This document shows, piece by piece, positions 43,740 through 54,312 of a DNA stretch of 64,000 nucleotides. Under the pieces are notes generated by a model, which was not told where the DNA came from, made no database searches, and saw only the letters and a list, made by a program, of their open reading frames with translations. This stretch comes from Flavobacterium sedimenticola (GTDB lineage Bacteria > Bacteroidota > Bacteroidia > Flavobacteriales > Flavobacteriaceae), in the NCBI RefSeq assembly GCF_030053345.1, contig NZ_JASGBP010000003.1, positions 30,249-94,248 on the forward strand, in the 5' to 3' direction. The position numbers were made by a program, and so were the translations under genes. How positions within the stretch are numbered: the first letter of the stretch is position 1; every line of letters begins with the position of its first letter.

Positions 43740-43972
43740 TGTGAAACGGTTTGTTCTTGTAAAAGCAAACTAAAGAAAGTGATGGGGTAAAACCGACCAA
43801 CAGCCATATAAATACGATGAACAACTGATGTGCAAGAGAAAACATACAGGATTGGGGAGGGTTTGGTATATTTGGGTTAAAATATACTCGTAAGAGTGTT
43901 GAGTAAATTGAAGTTGGCGGTAAGCCATTCGACGACCGCAGAAAATTTCAACTCTAAATTGAATAACAACAA
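43740..43972 (+). promoter_or_regulatory. Leader region of the AAA ATPase with TATATTTG box
   Basis: No gene is seen here. TATATTTG at 43867-43874 matches the -7 consensus, ~99 bases before ATG 43973. A small hairpin of GCGGT / ACCGC lies around 43917-43941, just upstream of the gene. The long leader contrasts with the short leaders elsewhere in the window. Confidence 0.4.
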
Positions 43973-46183
43973 ATGATAGAAAGCATTACCATAAAAAACG
44001 TCGCGAGTTATGATAGCATAGGAGTTCAAGTAAATGGATTGAAAAAAGTAAATTTCATTTATGGAGCTAACGGATGCGGAAAAACAACAATTTCAAATTT
44101 TCTACAAAATACTTTTGAACCAAAGTTTAATAGATGCTCTTTAGTTTGGCAAAATACAATTCCTTTAAATACATTAGTTTATAATAAAGAATTTCGTGAA
44201 AGGAATTTTGGCAAAGGAAAGTTGGGTGGTGTTTTTACACTTGGTGAAGCAACAGCAGAACAAATTAAAATTATAAATGATAAAACTGAAGAATTAAAAG
44301 TTCTCAAAGCAGATGGAGTTAAAAAGCGAGAAACTTTGGAATCACAAATTAAAAAGAAAGAAGATTTAGAAAATGAGTTTAGAGATAATACATGGACAAA
44401 AATCTATAAAAAGTATGAACATACATTCAAAGAAGCTTTTACAGGAACTTTACAAAAAGAAAGTTTCAAAAACAAATTACTGCAAGAATTCAGTAGCAAT
44501 ACTTCAGCTTTAGAAACGTTTGAAGACTTAAAGGAGAAAGCGAAAACTATTTTTGGAGAAGTTCCACAGCCAATAACACCAATAGATTCAATTTCATTCG
44601 ACAGAATCGTAGAAATAGAAAACGATGAAATTTGGAAGAAAATAATTGTTGGTAAAGCTGACGTAGATATTGCAAAACTCATTCAAAAATTAAATATAAA
44701 CGATTGGGTAAATCAAGGACGAGATTATCTTCTAGAAGATGAAACCTGTCCTTTTTGTCAGGAAAAAACAATAACAGAAAATTTTAAAAATCAATTAGAG
44801 AGTTTTTTTGACGAAACATATTTGAACGATATAAAATCTATAAAAGATTTAAAACAAGAATATAATTCTCTCACACAAAATTTAATCAACGAACTAAACG
44901 CAATCGAAACCTATCAAAAAGATTTTAAGCAGACTAAACTTAATAACGATAAATATTCTGCATATCTCAAAACCCTAATAAGTCAAAATACAACCAACAA
45001 CGAATTACTAAACAATAAAGTAAAGGAACCAAGTAGAAATATTGAAATAAATTCATTAAAAGACCAATTAACGTTAATTTCTGAATTAATTACTAACACA
45101 AATATAGAAATTGCAAAACATAACAATATAGTTGCAAACTATAATACTGAAAAGAACAATCTTATCAGAGCTATTTGGAAACTTATAATTGAAGAATTCA
45201 AAACTGATGTAACTAAATTCAATACCGATAAAAACGGTTTAGAATTAGGAATTAATTCATTGCAAACTCAAATAAGTGCAAAGCTGTCTGAATACGGTAT
45301 ATTAGATGCGGAAATTAAAAATTTAACTAAAAATGTAACAAGCATTGAACCAACTATAAACGAAATAAACAGACTTCTAAAATCTTACGGATTTCTAAAT
45401 TTTGAAATTGTGCCAGCTTCTGAAGACGGCTTTTATCAAATACAAAGGGAAGATGGAACAATTGCAGAAGCAACATTAAGTGAAGGAGAAATAACATTTA
45501 TTACCTTTCTATATTTTCTGCAATTGGCGAAAGGCGGAGTTTCAGAAGAAACAGTAAATGAAGAACGAATCTTAATAATCGATGATCCAATCTCAAGTTT
45601 AGACAGTAGTGTATTATTTGTGGTCAGTACATTAATTAAAGAATTAATCAAAGATGTCAAAGCTGAAACAGGAAATATTAAGCAAATAATCTTACTAACT
45701 CATAATGTTTACTTTCATAAAGAAGTATCCTATGAAGGATTAAACAGAAAGGGCGAGAAATCTCAATTTTGGATATTACGGAAAAACAATAAGATTTCAA
45801 CAATTCAATTTTATGCAGAAACAAATCCAATTCAATCATCTTATGAGCTATTATGGAGAGAAATTCGCGAATGGGAAAAGAATTCAGGAATAACAATACA
45901 AAACACATTACGAAGAATTCTGGAAAACTATTTTAGCATTTTAGGAAACAAACGTGACGATGTTTTAATAAATAAGTTTTCAACTCAAGAGGAAAGAGAA
46001 ATTTGTAGGTCTTTATTAAGTTGGGCAAATGAAGGCTCACACACTTTACCAGATGATTTATTTATTGAAGCACCAGATGGAACAATTACAAAATATTTAG
46101 ATGTATTTAAAAACATATTTATATACACCGAAAACACCGGTCATTATAATATGATGATGAACATAGACGAAAATAATAATTAG
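43973..46183 (+). CDS. AAA_13-type ATPase with PrrC/RloC-like C-terminal nuclease triad
   Basis: 736 residues. ABC-like split ATPase: Walker A GANGCGKTT (31-39) near the N-terminus; a long coiled-coil middle containing a CPFC pair (~260-263) that could make a zinc hook or intramolecular zinc site; then a signature-like LSEGEITFITFLYF (~500-513), Walker B ILIIDDPISSLDSS (~532-545) and H-loop LLTHNVYFHKE. This layout is that of AAA_13/RloC proteins. The C-terminal ~100 residues carry R647-x3-E651 (in LRRILENYF) and H690 (ANEGSH), the same order as the Arg/Glu/His triad of PrrC and RloC anticodon nucleases. I infer a tRNA-cleaving, ATP-controlled abortive-infection protein. AT-rich, with poor codon match to neighbours; probably acquired. 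No hsd genes are nearby, unlike PrrC. Confidence 0.82.
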   Translation: MIESITIKNVASYDSIGVQVNGLKKVNFIYGANGCGKTTISNFLQNTFEPKFNRCSLVWQNTIPLNTLVYNKEFRERNFGKGKLGGVFTLGEATAEQIKIINDKTEELKVLKADGVKKRETLESQIKKKEDLENEFRDNTWTKIYKKYEHTFKEAFTGTLQKESFKNKLLQEFSSNTSALETFEDLKEKAKTIFGEVPQPITPIDSISFDRIVEIENDEIWKKIIVGKADVDIAKLIQKLNINDWVNQGRDYLLEDETCPFCQEKTITENFKNQLESFFDETYLNDIKSIKDLKQEYNSLTQNLINELNAIETYQKDFKQTKLNNDKYSAYLKTLISQNTTNNELLNNKVKEPSRNIEINSLKDQLTLISELITNTNIEIAKHNNIVANYNTEKNNLIRAIWKLIIEEFKTDVTKFNTDKNGLELGINSLQTQISAKLSEYGILDAEIKNLTKNVTSIEPTINEINRLLKSYGFLNFEIVPASEDGFYQIQREDGTIAEATLSEGEITFITFLYFLQLAKGGVSEETVNEERILIIDDPISSLDSSVLFVVSTLIKELIKDVKAETGNIKQIILLTHNVYFHKEVSYEGLNRKGEKSQFWILRKNNKISTIQFYAETNPIQSSYELLWREIREWEKNSGITIQNTLRRILENYFSILGNKRDDVLINKFSTQEEREICRSLLSWANEGSHTLPDDLFIEAPDGTITKYLDVFKNIFIYTENTGHYNMMMNIDENNN

Positions 46184-46254
46184 AAAATGGTCTATTACCA
46201 ACAGCCTTTTAACAACATTGCCTATTCCCTAAACTTGGAATTATTTTAAAAGGA

Positions 46255-46281
46255 AACTTTCTTTAAAAAACAAAGAAAGTT
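46255..46281. repeat. 10-bp perfect inverted repeat
   Basis: AACTTTCTTT (46255-46264) and AAAGAAAGTT (46272-46281), loop AAAAAAC. Between the ATPase stop and a stronger terminator; no T-run, so it may be a second, weaker hairpin. Confidence 0.6.
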
Positions 46282-46304
46282 CTTATATTTACAAAGCAGA
46301 CAAT

Positions 46305-46336
46305 AAAAAAAGGATTCGTTTTACCGAATCCTTTTT
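46305..46336. terminator. Terminator after the AAA ATPase
   Basis: AAAAAGGATTCG (46307-46318) pairs with CGAATCCTTTTT (46325-46336) around TTTTAC. It separates the ATPase and Abi genes into two transcription units. Confidence 0.88.
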
Positions 46337-46432
46337 AATTTCTTTTACTTGATTACGTTTCTACGAAAGAAAGAGGCTTTACCAAGTCTGTGTGATACAA
46401 ATTTAGGCATTAATTTTAATATTGCAACATGA

Positions 46433-47113
46433 ATGAAGAATATTTTAAGAAATAAGTATTTATCAAGACCCCGATACAATAGATATCTAACAGCTGTTGG
46501 AAACGACAATAATCGGGCAAAAAAACTATATAATGCCAATATAAGATTGGCACAATCATTCCATCCAATATTGAGTCAGTTTGAAGTAGTGTTAAGAAAT
46601 AGTTTAAATAACAAGCTTTCGGTTCATTTTGCAGATACCGATTGGATAATAAATCAGAAAAATCATTTTATGCGACACGGTAGTTTATCCGCTTCGAACT
46701 TTTTTCTAAGGAAATCTGTAATCAATACCGAACATAGTTTAAGTAGAAAGGGAATACCAATCACAAGTGGTAAAATAATCTCTGACCAAAATCTCGGGTT
46801 TTGGATAGCCTTTTTTCTACCACATCATTATTTATTAGTTGCAGGTCAACCCATTCACATATTTCCGAATAAACCTAGTTTAGAAGACAGAGCAAGTTTA
46901 TATTCCAAATTAGATGATATTAGAAGTTTTAGAAACCGTGTAAACCATTGTGAACCAATTTGCTTTAATGGTAATCATATAAACTGCAATGAAGCGATAG
47001 ACATTAGGAATAAACTTTATAATTTAATTGAATGGATTAACCCTGATTTAGTTCCCTTTTTCAAGGGTATAGACAATACACAAAGTAAAATTGATAAAAT
47101 TATGAGCATTTAA
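46433..47113 (+). CDS. Abi family (AbiD/F-like) HEPN RNase candidate
   Basis: 226 residues. Resembles Abi_2/AbiD/F abortive-infection proteins: an N-terminal ARLAQSFHPILSQFEVVLRNSL-like helix (here RLAQSFHPILSQFEVVLRN), a FWIAFF segment and the HEPN active site R167-N-R-V-N-H172 in DIRSFRNRVNHCEPI (Rx4H). HEPN proteins of this group are metal-independent RNases that act in phage defence or as toxins. No matching antitoxin gene is visible next to it. A second ATG four bases earlier (46429) opens only an eight-codon frame. AT-rich like the ATPase gene. Exact target unknown. Confidence 0.8.
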   Translation: MKNILRNKYLSRPRYNRYLTAVGNDNNRAKKLYNANIRLAQSFHPILSQFEVVLRNSLNNKLSVHFADTDWIINQKNHFMRHGSLSASNFFLRKSVINTEHSLSRKGIPITSGKIISDQNLGFWIAFFLPHHYLLVAGQPIHIFPNKPSLEDRASLYSKLDDIRSFRNRVNHCEPICFNGNHINCNEAIDIRNKLYNLIEWINPDLVPFFKGIDNTQSKIDKIMSI

Positions 47114-47141
47114 AATAAAAAAAAAGAGGTCAAATGACTCC

Positions 47142-47274
47142 CGATAGCGCGGATTTGTAACCTTATACCTAATATCTATTCCCTTTTCCCTCATATCGAA
47201 TCAGTGATACCGGTAGCACCTAGTAGTTCTTGCACGGTTGAAAATCCGCGCTATCGAGGTGCTATCGCGGATTT
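47142..47274. repeat. Inverted and direct CGCGGATTT repeats at the island edge
   Basis: CGATAGCGCGGATTT (47142-47156) is the exact inverse of AAATCCGCGCTATCG (47242-47256), 85 bases apart; a third, direct copy GCTATCGCGGATTT sits at 47261-47274. GC-rich against an AT-rich setting. It resembles short dispersed palindromic elements of Flavobacterium. It lies between the Abi gene and katG. Confidence 0.7.
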
Positions 47275-47280
47275 AAAATA

Positions 47281-47310
47281 AAAAAGGAGGTTCGTTGGAA
47301 CCCCCTTTTT
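47281..47310 (-). terminator. Terminator after katG
   Basis: AAAAAGGAGGTTC (47281-47293) pairs with GAACCCCCTTTTT (47298-47310), one mismatch, loop GTTG. On the minus strand it follows the katG stop at 47332. Confidence 0.75.
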
Positions 47311-47331
47311 GTATTAATAACCTATAACTGG

Positions 47332-49554
<2,223 letters not shown>

Positions 49555-49559
49555 CTACA

Positions 49560-49567
49560 CAAATCTA
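49560..49567 (-). promoter_or_regulatory. TAGATTTG -7 box for katG
   Basis: TAnnTTTG match on the minus strand, 33 bases before the katG ATG. The rest of the 191-bp gap (49528-49718) shows no gene. Confidence 0.4.
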
Positions 49568-49661
49568 TTTTTAATTTCTCTATGCTTTTTACTTTTTTAA
49601 TAGATAAAAATTATACCTTATACTGAAAAATATTATGCCTATTGGCCACACTAAGTTAATT

Positions 49662-49696
49662 AAAATAAAAAAGGGATACTCAAAAAAGTACCCCTT
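49662..49696 (-). terminator. Terminator after the E1 fusion gene
   Basis: AAGGGATAC (49671-49679) pairs with GTACCCCTT (49688-49696), one mismatch. The A-run at 49662-49672 becomes a T-run on the minus-strand message. Confidence 0.7.
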
Positions 49697-49718
49697 ATTT
49701 TTTAATATGGCTTAAAAA

Positions 49719-51695
49719 TCAATACTGTATCAAATCTAATAAAACGGTTTCAAAGCGAGCCTTAGGTAAATATTGGTCTTCTAACGCCTTTACAAACGGA
49801 ATGGCCGTTTCCAAACTGCCCACTCTACGCACCGGCGCGTCCAAATATTCAAAGCAATTTTCGGTAATCATCGCCGAAATATCGCTGGCTACCCCGCCAA
49901 ACAGCGTGTCTTCCTGAAGTATAACCACTTTACCCGTTTTTTTGACAGATGTAAAAATAGCTTCGGTATCCAACGGTTGTAAGGTTCTCAGGTCAATCAA
50001 ATCGGCACTGATGTCTTGGTGCTTGTTCAAGGTTTCCAACGCCCAATGCACACCGGCCCCGAAAGAAATAACCGTTACTTGGGTCCCTTCTTTCAATAAA
50101 GCCGCCTTCCCGAACGGAATGGTGTAATAGTCTGTCGGAACGTCCTGGTACACGGAACGGTACAATTGTTTGTGTTCAAAATACATCACCGGGTTCGGAT
50201 CGTTAATCGCGGTATTCAATAACCCTTTAGCGTCATACGGAAAGGCCGGATACACCACTTTTAATCCCGGTGTTTTAGTAAACCAGGCTTCATTGGTTTG
50301 CGAGTGAAACGGTCCGGCTTGGGTTCCGCCACCACAAGGCATACGCACCACCACATCCGATTTTTCACCCCAACGGTAGTGTTGTTTCGCCAAAAGATTG
50401 ACTATCGGATTGAATCCGGTAGACACAAAATCGGCAAATTGCATTTCCACCACGGCTTTGTACCCGTTGATGGATAAACCATTGGCGGCCGATACTACGG
50501 CGCTTTCACAAATTGGCGTATTGCGCACGCGGTCTTTGCCGAACTGCGCTACAAATCCATCGGTAATTTTAAACGCACCGCCGTATTCGGCAATGTCTTG
50601 TCCCATAATCACCAAATTTTCGTGACGCTCCATCGATTGGCGTAAGGCCGAAGATATAGCATCGATAACGCGGATATTTTCTTTTTGGTCTCCGGGAGGG
50701 AACGCTTCAAAATCATACGGTTCATAGACATCTTGGAGTTCTTCTTCCAGATGGGCTTCGCATTCCGGCTCGGCGACCGTAATCGCCCAATGTTCATCGA
50801 TTTCCGCTTTGATATTGGCTTTGAATTCGGCATCCATTTCTTCCGAAAGCACGCCAACGTTCATCAAATACTCACGATAATTCGCAATCGGGTCTTTTAT
50901 CGCCCACATGTCCATCAATTCTTGCGGGACGTATTTGGTGCCGCTGGCTTCTTCATGGCCGCGCATTCTGAAGGTTTTGAACTCCAATAACACCGGACGC
51001 GGATTGGCCAGCATCGATGCTTTGAGTTCGGCTACTTTCAAATACACTTCCAAAATATTATTCCCATCGATAATATGACTTTCCATGCCATACCCTACCC
51101 CTTTGTCGGCCAGGTTTTCACAACGGTATTGCTCATTCGTCGGTGTCGATAAACCATAACCGTTGTTCTCAATCACAAACAATACGGGTAACTCCCAAAC
51201 GGCAGCTATGTTCAAGGCTTCGTGAAAATCACCTTCAGAAGTGGCTCCTTCTCCCGTAAAAACGGCGGTTACTTTGCCGTTTTGCTTTAATTTGTTGGCT
51301 AAAGCAATCCCGTCGGCCACACCCATTTGCGGCCCGAGATGCGAAATCATTCCGATAATTTTAAACTCTTGGGTACCAAAGTGAAAACTGCGGTCTCTCC
51401 CTTTGGTAAATCCGCTTTTCTTGCCTTGCCATTGCGAAAACAAACGGTGCAACGGAATGTCTCTTCCGGTAAACACACCCAAATTGCGGTGCATCGGTAA
51501 AATATATTCGTCTTTATCTAAAGCCGCCGTAATTCCTACGGAAATGGCTTCCTGACCAATACCGGAAAACCATTTGGACACTTTCCCCTGACGCAGGAGA
51601 ATCAACATTTTTTCTTCTATCAAACGGGGCTTAAGTAATCTTTTATACAAGTCCAATAATTGGATATTGGACAACTCTTTTCTGTCGAATTTCAT
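49719..51695 (-). CDS. Alpha-keto acid dehydrogenase E1, fused alpha and beta subunits
   Basis: 658 residues. Residues ~1-330 are an E1-alpha, with the thiamine diphosphate motif [35 protein letters not shown] block (GDG variant [13 protein letters not shown] then [10 protein letters not shown]). Residues ~345-658 are E1-beta ([23 protein letters not shown]-like [22 protein letters not shown]). Both halves are in one frame. Branched-chain 2-oxoacid or pyruvate-type oxidative decarboxylation; the fused form is common in Bacteroidota and usually labelled branched-chain (BCKDH) type. E2 and E3 are not in the window. A TACTTTTG box is at 51715-51722 (minus). Confidence 0.9.
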   Translation of the reverse strand: MKFDRKELSNIQLLDLYKRLLKPRLIEEKMLILLRQGKVSKWFSGIGQEAISVGITAALDKDEYILPMHRNLGVFTGRDIPLHRLFSQWQGKKSGFTKGRDRSFHFGTQEFKIIGMISHLGPQMGVADGIALANKLKQNGKVTAVFTGEGATSEGDFHEALNIAAVWELPVLFVIENNGYGLSTPTNEQYRCENLADKGVGYGMESHIIDGNNILEVYLKVAELKASMLANPRPVLLEFKTFRMRGHEEASGTKYVPQELMDMWAIKDPIANYREYLMNVGVLSEEMDAEFKANIKAEIDEHWAITVAEPECEAHLEEELQDVYEPYDFEAFPPGDQKENIRVIDAISSALRQSMERHENLVIMGQDIAEYGGAFKITDGFVAQFGKDRVRNTPICESAVVSAANGLSINGYKAVVEMQFADFVSTGFNPIVNLLAKQHYRWGEKSDVVVRMPCGGGTQAGPFHSQTNEAWFTKTPGLKVVYPAFPYDAKGLLNTAINDPNPVMYFEHKQLYRSVYQDVPTDYYTIPFGKAALLKEGTQVTVISFGAGVHWALETLNKHQDISADLIDLRTLQPLDTEAIFTSVKKTGKVVILQEDTLFGGVASDISAMITENCFEYLDAPVRRVGSLETAIPFVKALEDQYLPKARFETVLLDLIQY

Positions 51696-51780
51696 TGGGT
51701 TTGTTTTGGTGTTGCAAAAGTATAAAAACAGATTTCAATCGTTGTAGTTTTTAAAGGGAAAGTTGCGCTGATTTTTACTA

Positions 51781-51816
51781 AAGAAAAACCCCGAGCGAAT
51801 TAACACACGGGGGTTA
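51781..51816 (-). terminator. Terminator after T9SS cargo gene
   Basis: AACCCCG (51788-51794) pairs with CGGGGGTT (51809-51816) with one bulge; the A-run at 51781-51789 becomes the T-run on the minus strand. Confidence 0.6.
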
Positions 51817-51837
51817 CGGTTACAGGATTGTGTTTTT

Positions 51838-52572
51838 TTAATTTGCCGCTTTGATGAAATTTTTACGCACCGGTATTCCTTCCTCGGTGGTCATTTCCAA
51901 AATGTAAAATCCGGCCGATAAACCCTCCACATTGATGCTGTTACTGTTAAGCCATTGGGTTGCCAAGCGTTGGCCGTTTACCGAAATGATGCTCACCTTT
52001 TTAATCAACACGTCGGTTTCCAGGAACAATTCGTTTCGCACCGGATTAGGATACAAAGCAACCGATTTGGTAAGATTGACTTCGCTGTTATCCAAGGAGG
52101 TTTGAGTCACGTTTAACGTATAGGCAACGGTTTGAGGTGCGGGCCAGGAAGAAATTACGATATAATACATTTGTCCGGCGGTCACTGCCATGTCATTAAT
52201 GGTTCGGTTGCCGGCCGCAGAACTACAGTTACAAGCATACGGCGCCAATCCTATCCCGGCACAACTGGTAAACACAAAAAGACCGGACCAACCTACCATT
52301 GAAGGCAATTGAATCGAAATGGTTCCGCTGACTGCCGGAGTGTAAGCGTACACTACATCATTTCCGCCAAGATAATAATTCCCGGAAGTTCCGGCACCGC
52401 AGGAAATTGGGGTCGATGTAGGCGGATCATAATTGTCCCCATAGTTCGCCGTGTTATCGGTGGTACTGTAAGGTAAACTGCTGATTATTATCGGATCCGT
52501 ACATAAACTGCCGGTTTGTGCATACAAACCCACAGTTGTCAATAAAAATAAAAAAGTGTAAAGTTTTTTCAT
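51838..52572 (-). CDS. T9SS type A cargo protein, small
   Basis: 244 residues. Signal peptide ending ...GLYAQT, a central beta-sandwich (~25-150) with Cys residues (SLCTDPIIISS, SCAGIGLAPYACNC) resembling a pre-peptidase C-terminal-like fold, and a type A sorting domain at the end (LYPNPVRNELFLET ... VSIISVNGQRL ... GFYILEMTTEEG). Secreted by T9SS and probably attached to the surface. Activity unknown. Confidence 0.85.
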   Translation of the reverse strand: MKKLYTFLFLLTTVGLYAQTGSLCTDPIIISSLPYSTTDNTANYGDNYDPPTSTPISCGAGTSGNYYLGGNDVVYAYTPAVSGTISIQLPSMVGWSGLFVFTSCAGIGLAPYACNCSSAAGNRTINDMAVTAGQMYYIVISSWPAPQTVAYTLNVTQTSLDNSEVNLTKSVALYPNPVRNELFLETDVLIKKVSIISVNGQRLATQWLNSNSINVEGLSAGFYILEMTTEEGIPVRKNFIKAAN

Positions 52573-52689
52573 GGGGTTCTTTTTTAGGAGGTGAATAGTA
52601 TATCAAATTTAATCCAATTAATTTGAAAAAACAACATCCGCTTAATCTTCTGCAAATGAGTCCTTAATCTGAAAACAATTGTTAATAAC

Positions 52690-52724
52690 TTTGCCTTTTT
52701 CTAATCAAAAATTAGTTACATTTG
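52690..52724 (+). promoter_or_regulatory. Flavobacterium promoter, best consensus match in the window
   Basis: TTTG (52690-52693), 23-base spacer, TACATTTG (52717-52724). About 55 bases before ATG 52780. A short ATG frame (52730, seven codons) lies in the leader. Confidence 0.55.
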
Positions 52725-52779
52725 TAGTTATGATTGGGATTTTCCCGGTCTGAGTTATTAACAAAAATTTTTTAGTAGT

Positions 52780-53730
52780 ATGCAACAAATTCCAAGTGTT
52801 GACTTACGTGATTTCCTGTCGGATGATCCGGCACGTAAACAAAAATTTGTAAATGAAATCGGAAAAGCTTACGAAGACATTGGCTTCGTAGCACTAAAAG
52901 GTCATTTTTTAGATGACAAATTGGTAGAAGACTTGTATGCCGAAGTGCGAAACTTCTTCAACCTGCCATTGGAAACCAAAGCCAAATACGAAATTCCGGG
53001 AATTGGCGGACAACGAGGGTATGTTTCTTTCGGAAAAGAACATGCTAAAGGTCGCTCTGCCGGAGATTTAAAAGAGTTTTGGCACTTTGGGCAATATGTG
53101 AGCGAAGGCTCAAAATATGCCAACGAATATCCCGAAAATGTAGAAGTAGCTGAATTGCCACACTTTAACGAAGTAGGTAAAGAAGCGTACCGTATGTTAG
53201 AAAAAACCGGGGTTTATGTATTAAGAGCGCTAGCTTTGTACATTGGCTTGGATGAATTTTATTTCGACAATTACATCAAAGACGGTAATAGTATTTTACG
53301 ACCGATTCATTATCCGCCTATTACAGATGAACCTAAAGATGGTGCTGTTCGTGCTGCCGCTCATGGCGACATCAACTTGATTACCCTTTTGATGGGGGCG
53401 CAAGGCAAAGGCTTACAAGTGCAAAATCACAACGGCGACTGGATTGATGCCATGGCACAACCGGACGAGTTGATGATTAATGTAGGCGATATGTTATCGC
53501 GTCACACCAACAACAAATTAAAATCGACCATTCACCAGGTGGTAAACCCGCCAAGAGAATTGTGGGGAACCTCTCGTTACTCTATTCCGTTCTTTATGCA
53601 TCCGGTAAGCGATATGCCTTTGAACTGTTTGGAGAAATGTATCGACGCCGATCACCCGAAATTGTATGACGATATCACGGCAGGTGAATTCCTCGACGAG
53701 CGTTTGGTAGAATTAGGACTCAAAAAATAA
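52780..53730 (+). CDS. Isopenicillin N synthase family 2OG-Fe(II) oxygenase
   Basis: 316 residues. N-terminal DIOX_N-like part (IPSVDLRDFLSDD ... GFVALKGH) and C-terminal jelly-roll with iron ligands H and D in AAHGDINLITLL, distal His in STIHQVVNPP and substrate/2OG-binding Arg-x-Ser in RYSIPFFMHP. It resembles isopenicillin N synthase and plant-type dioxygenases, but there are no beta-lactam genes nearby; true substrate unknown. Single-gene unit with its own promoter and hairpin. Confidence 0.88.
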   Translation: MQQIPSVDLRDFLSDDPARKQKFVNEIGKAYEDIGFVALKGHFLDDKLVEDLYAEVRNFFNLPLETKAKYEIPGIGGQRGYVSFGKEHAKGRSAGDLKEFWHFGQYVSEGSKYANEYPENVEVAELPHFNEVGKEAYRMLEKTGVYVLRALALYIGLDEFYFDNYIKDGNSILRPIHYPPITDEPKDGAVRAAAHGDINLITLLMGAQGKGLQVQNHNGDWIDAMAQPDELMINVGDMLSRHTNNKLKSTIHQVVNPPRELWGTSRYSIPFFMHPVSDMPLNCLEKCIDADHPKLYDDITAGEFLDERLVELGLKK

Positions 53731-53753
53731 AGGTTAATTCAATACATTTCATC

Positions 53754-53788
53754 AAAGACATTGAGTTATTCAACTTGATGTCTTTTTT
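53754..53788 (+). terminator. Terminator after the oxygenase
   Basis: AAAGACAT (53754-53761) pairs with ATGTCTTT, inner arms continue the stem with G-U pairs, and six T follow. Confidence 0.75.
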
Positions 53789-53798
53789 GGTTTTTAAC

Positions 53799-53845
53799 AA
53801 GGTACTAAGGTACTGAGGTTAAAAAACCTTAGGCCTTAGCACCTT
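53799..53845. repeat. Imperfect 21-bp palindrome of AGGTACTA-type units
   Basis: The block at 53799-53820 is nearly the inverse of 53825-53845 (a few mismatches). The left arm itself has two AAGGTACT copies. It lies just before the SUI1-like gene. Confidence 0.6.
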
Positions 53846-53856
53846 TAAAGAAAAAA

Positions 53857-54189
53857 ATGGACTTACAAGAACAACTCAAGAAATTATTCCCCGATCACGA
53901 ACCTTCCAATGAACCGGAGGAAACGGTGACCGAAAATCACGAGCTTTTCATTCAGGCAGCGCCTATGATTTGCAAATACGAAAAGCGGAAGGGAAAAGCC
54001 ACCACCATCATCGAAGGCTATGAAGGCAGTGATGAGGATTTTAAAATCTTAGCTAAAGAAATCAAAACCAAACTCAGTGTCGGCGGTACATTCAAAGACG
54101 GTGCCATCATCATTCAAGGCGATTACCGCGACAAAATCATGAAAATACTCCAAGACAAAGGATTTAAAACCAAACGCGTCGGCGGATAA
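53857..54189 (+). CDS. SUI1/YciH-like translation initiation factor
   Basis: 110 residues. A C-terminal SUI1 fold is clear (RKGKATTIIEGYEGSDEDFKILAKEIK ... SVGGTFKDGAIIIQGDYRDKIMKIL ... GFKTKRVGG), related to eIF1. Bacterial YciH members bind the ribosome and influence initiation fidelity. The N-terminal ~40 residues are acidic and lack a recognised domain. Start at ATG 53857 fits the common MDLQEQLKKLF opening. Confidence 0.88.
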   Translation: MDLQEQLKKLFPDHEPSNEPEETVTENHELFIQAAPMICKYEKRKGKATTIIEGYEGSDEDFKILAKEIKTKLSVGGTFKDGAIIIQGDYRDKIMKILQDKGFKTKRVGG

Positions 54190-54223
54190 ATGATGTTAAA
54201 GGTTTAAAAGTTCAAAGTTTAAA

Positions 54224-54303
54224 AACCCGAAACCCGAAACCCGCAACCCGAAACCCGAAACCCGCAACCCGAAACCCGCAACCCGCAACCCATAACTCGA
54301 AAC
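54224..54303. repeat. Array of eleven AACCCG[AC] heptads
   Basis: Eleven tandem heptads (AACCCGA/AACCCGC) run from 54224 to 54300, the last two degenerate. The same unit occurs in the inverted repeat after hutG (13674-13721), and both are preceded by GTTCAAAGTT. They separate the SUI1 gene from the phosphorylase gene. Confidence 0.85.
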
Positions 54304-54312
54304 AAAAAAATT

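Noticed and set aside
43654..43845. 63-residue minus-strand frame upstream of the XRE gene
   Set aside because: It lies across the two operator palindromes, has no homology I recognise and no promoter or ribosome site; more likely noncoding.
43917..43941. Riboswitch or attenuator in the ATPase leader
   Set aside because: Only a five-base stem is evident; no conserved riboswitch core was recognised.
46429..46455. Short eight-codon frame at ATG 46429 as a leader peptide for the Abi gene
   Set aside because: It overlaps the Abi ATG by one register and has no attenuator structure after it; too short to support.
52780..53730. Beta-lactam biosynthesis gene
   Set aside because: Only the oxygenase fold is shared with isopenicillin N synthase; no ACV synthetase or related genes in the window.
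54224..54303. CRISPR or iteron/origin repeats
   Set aside because: Heptads are directly tandem without spacers, there is no replication initiator gene nearby, and the same unit occurs elsewhere.
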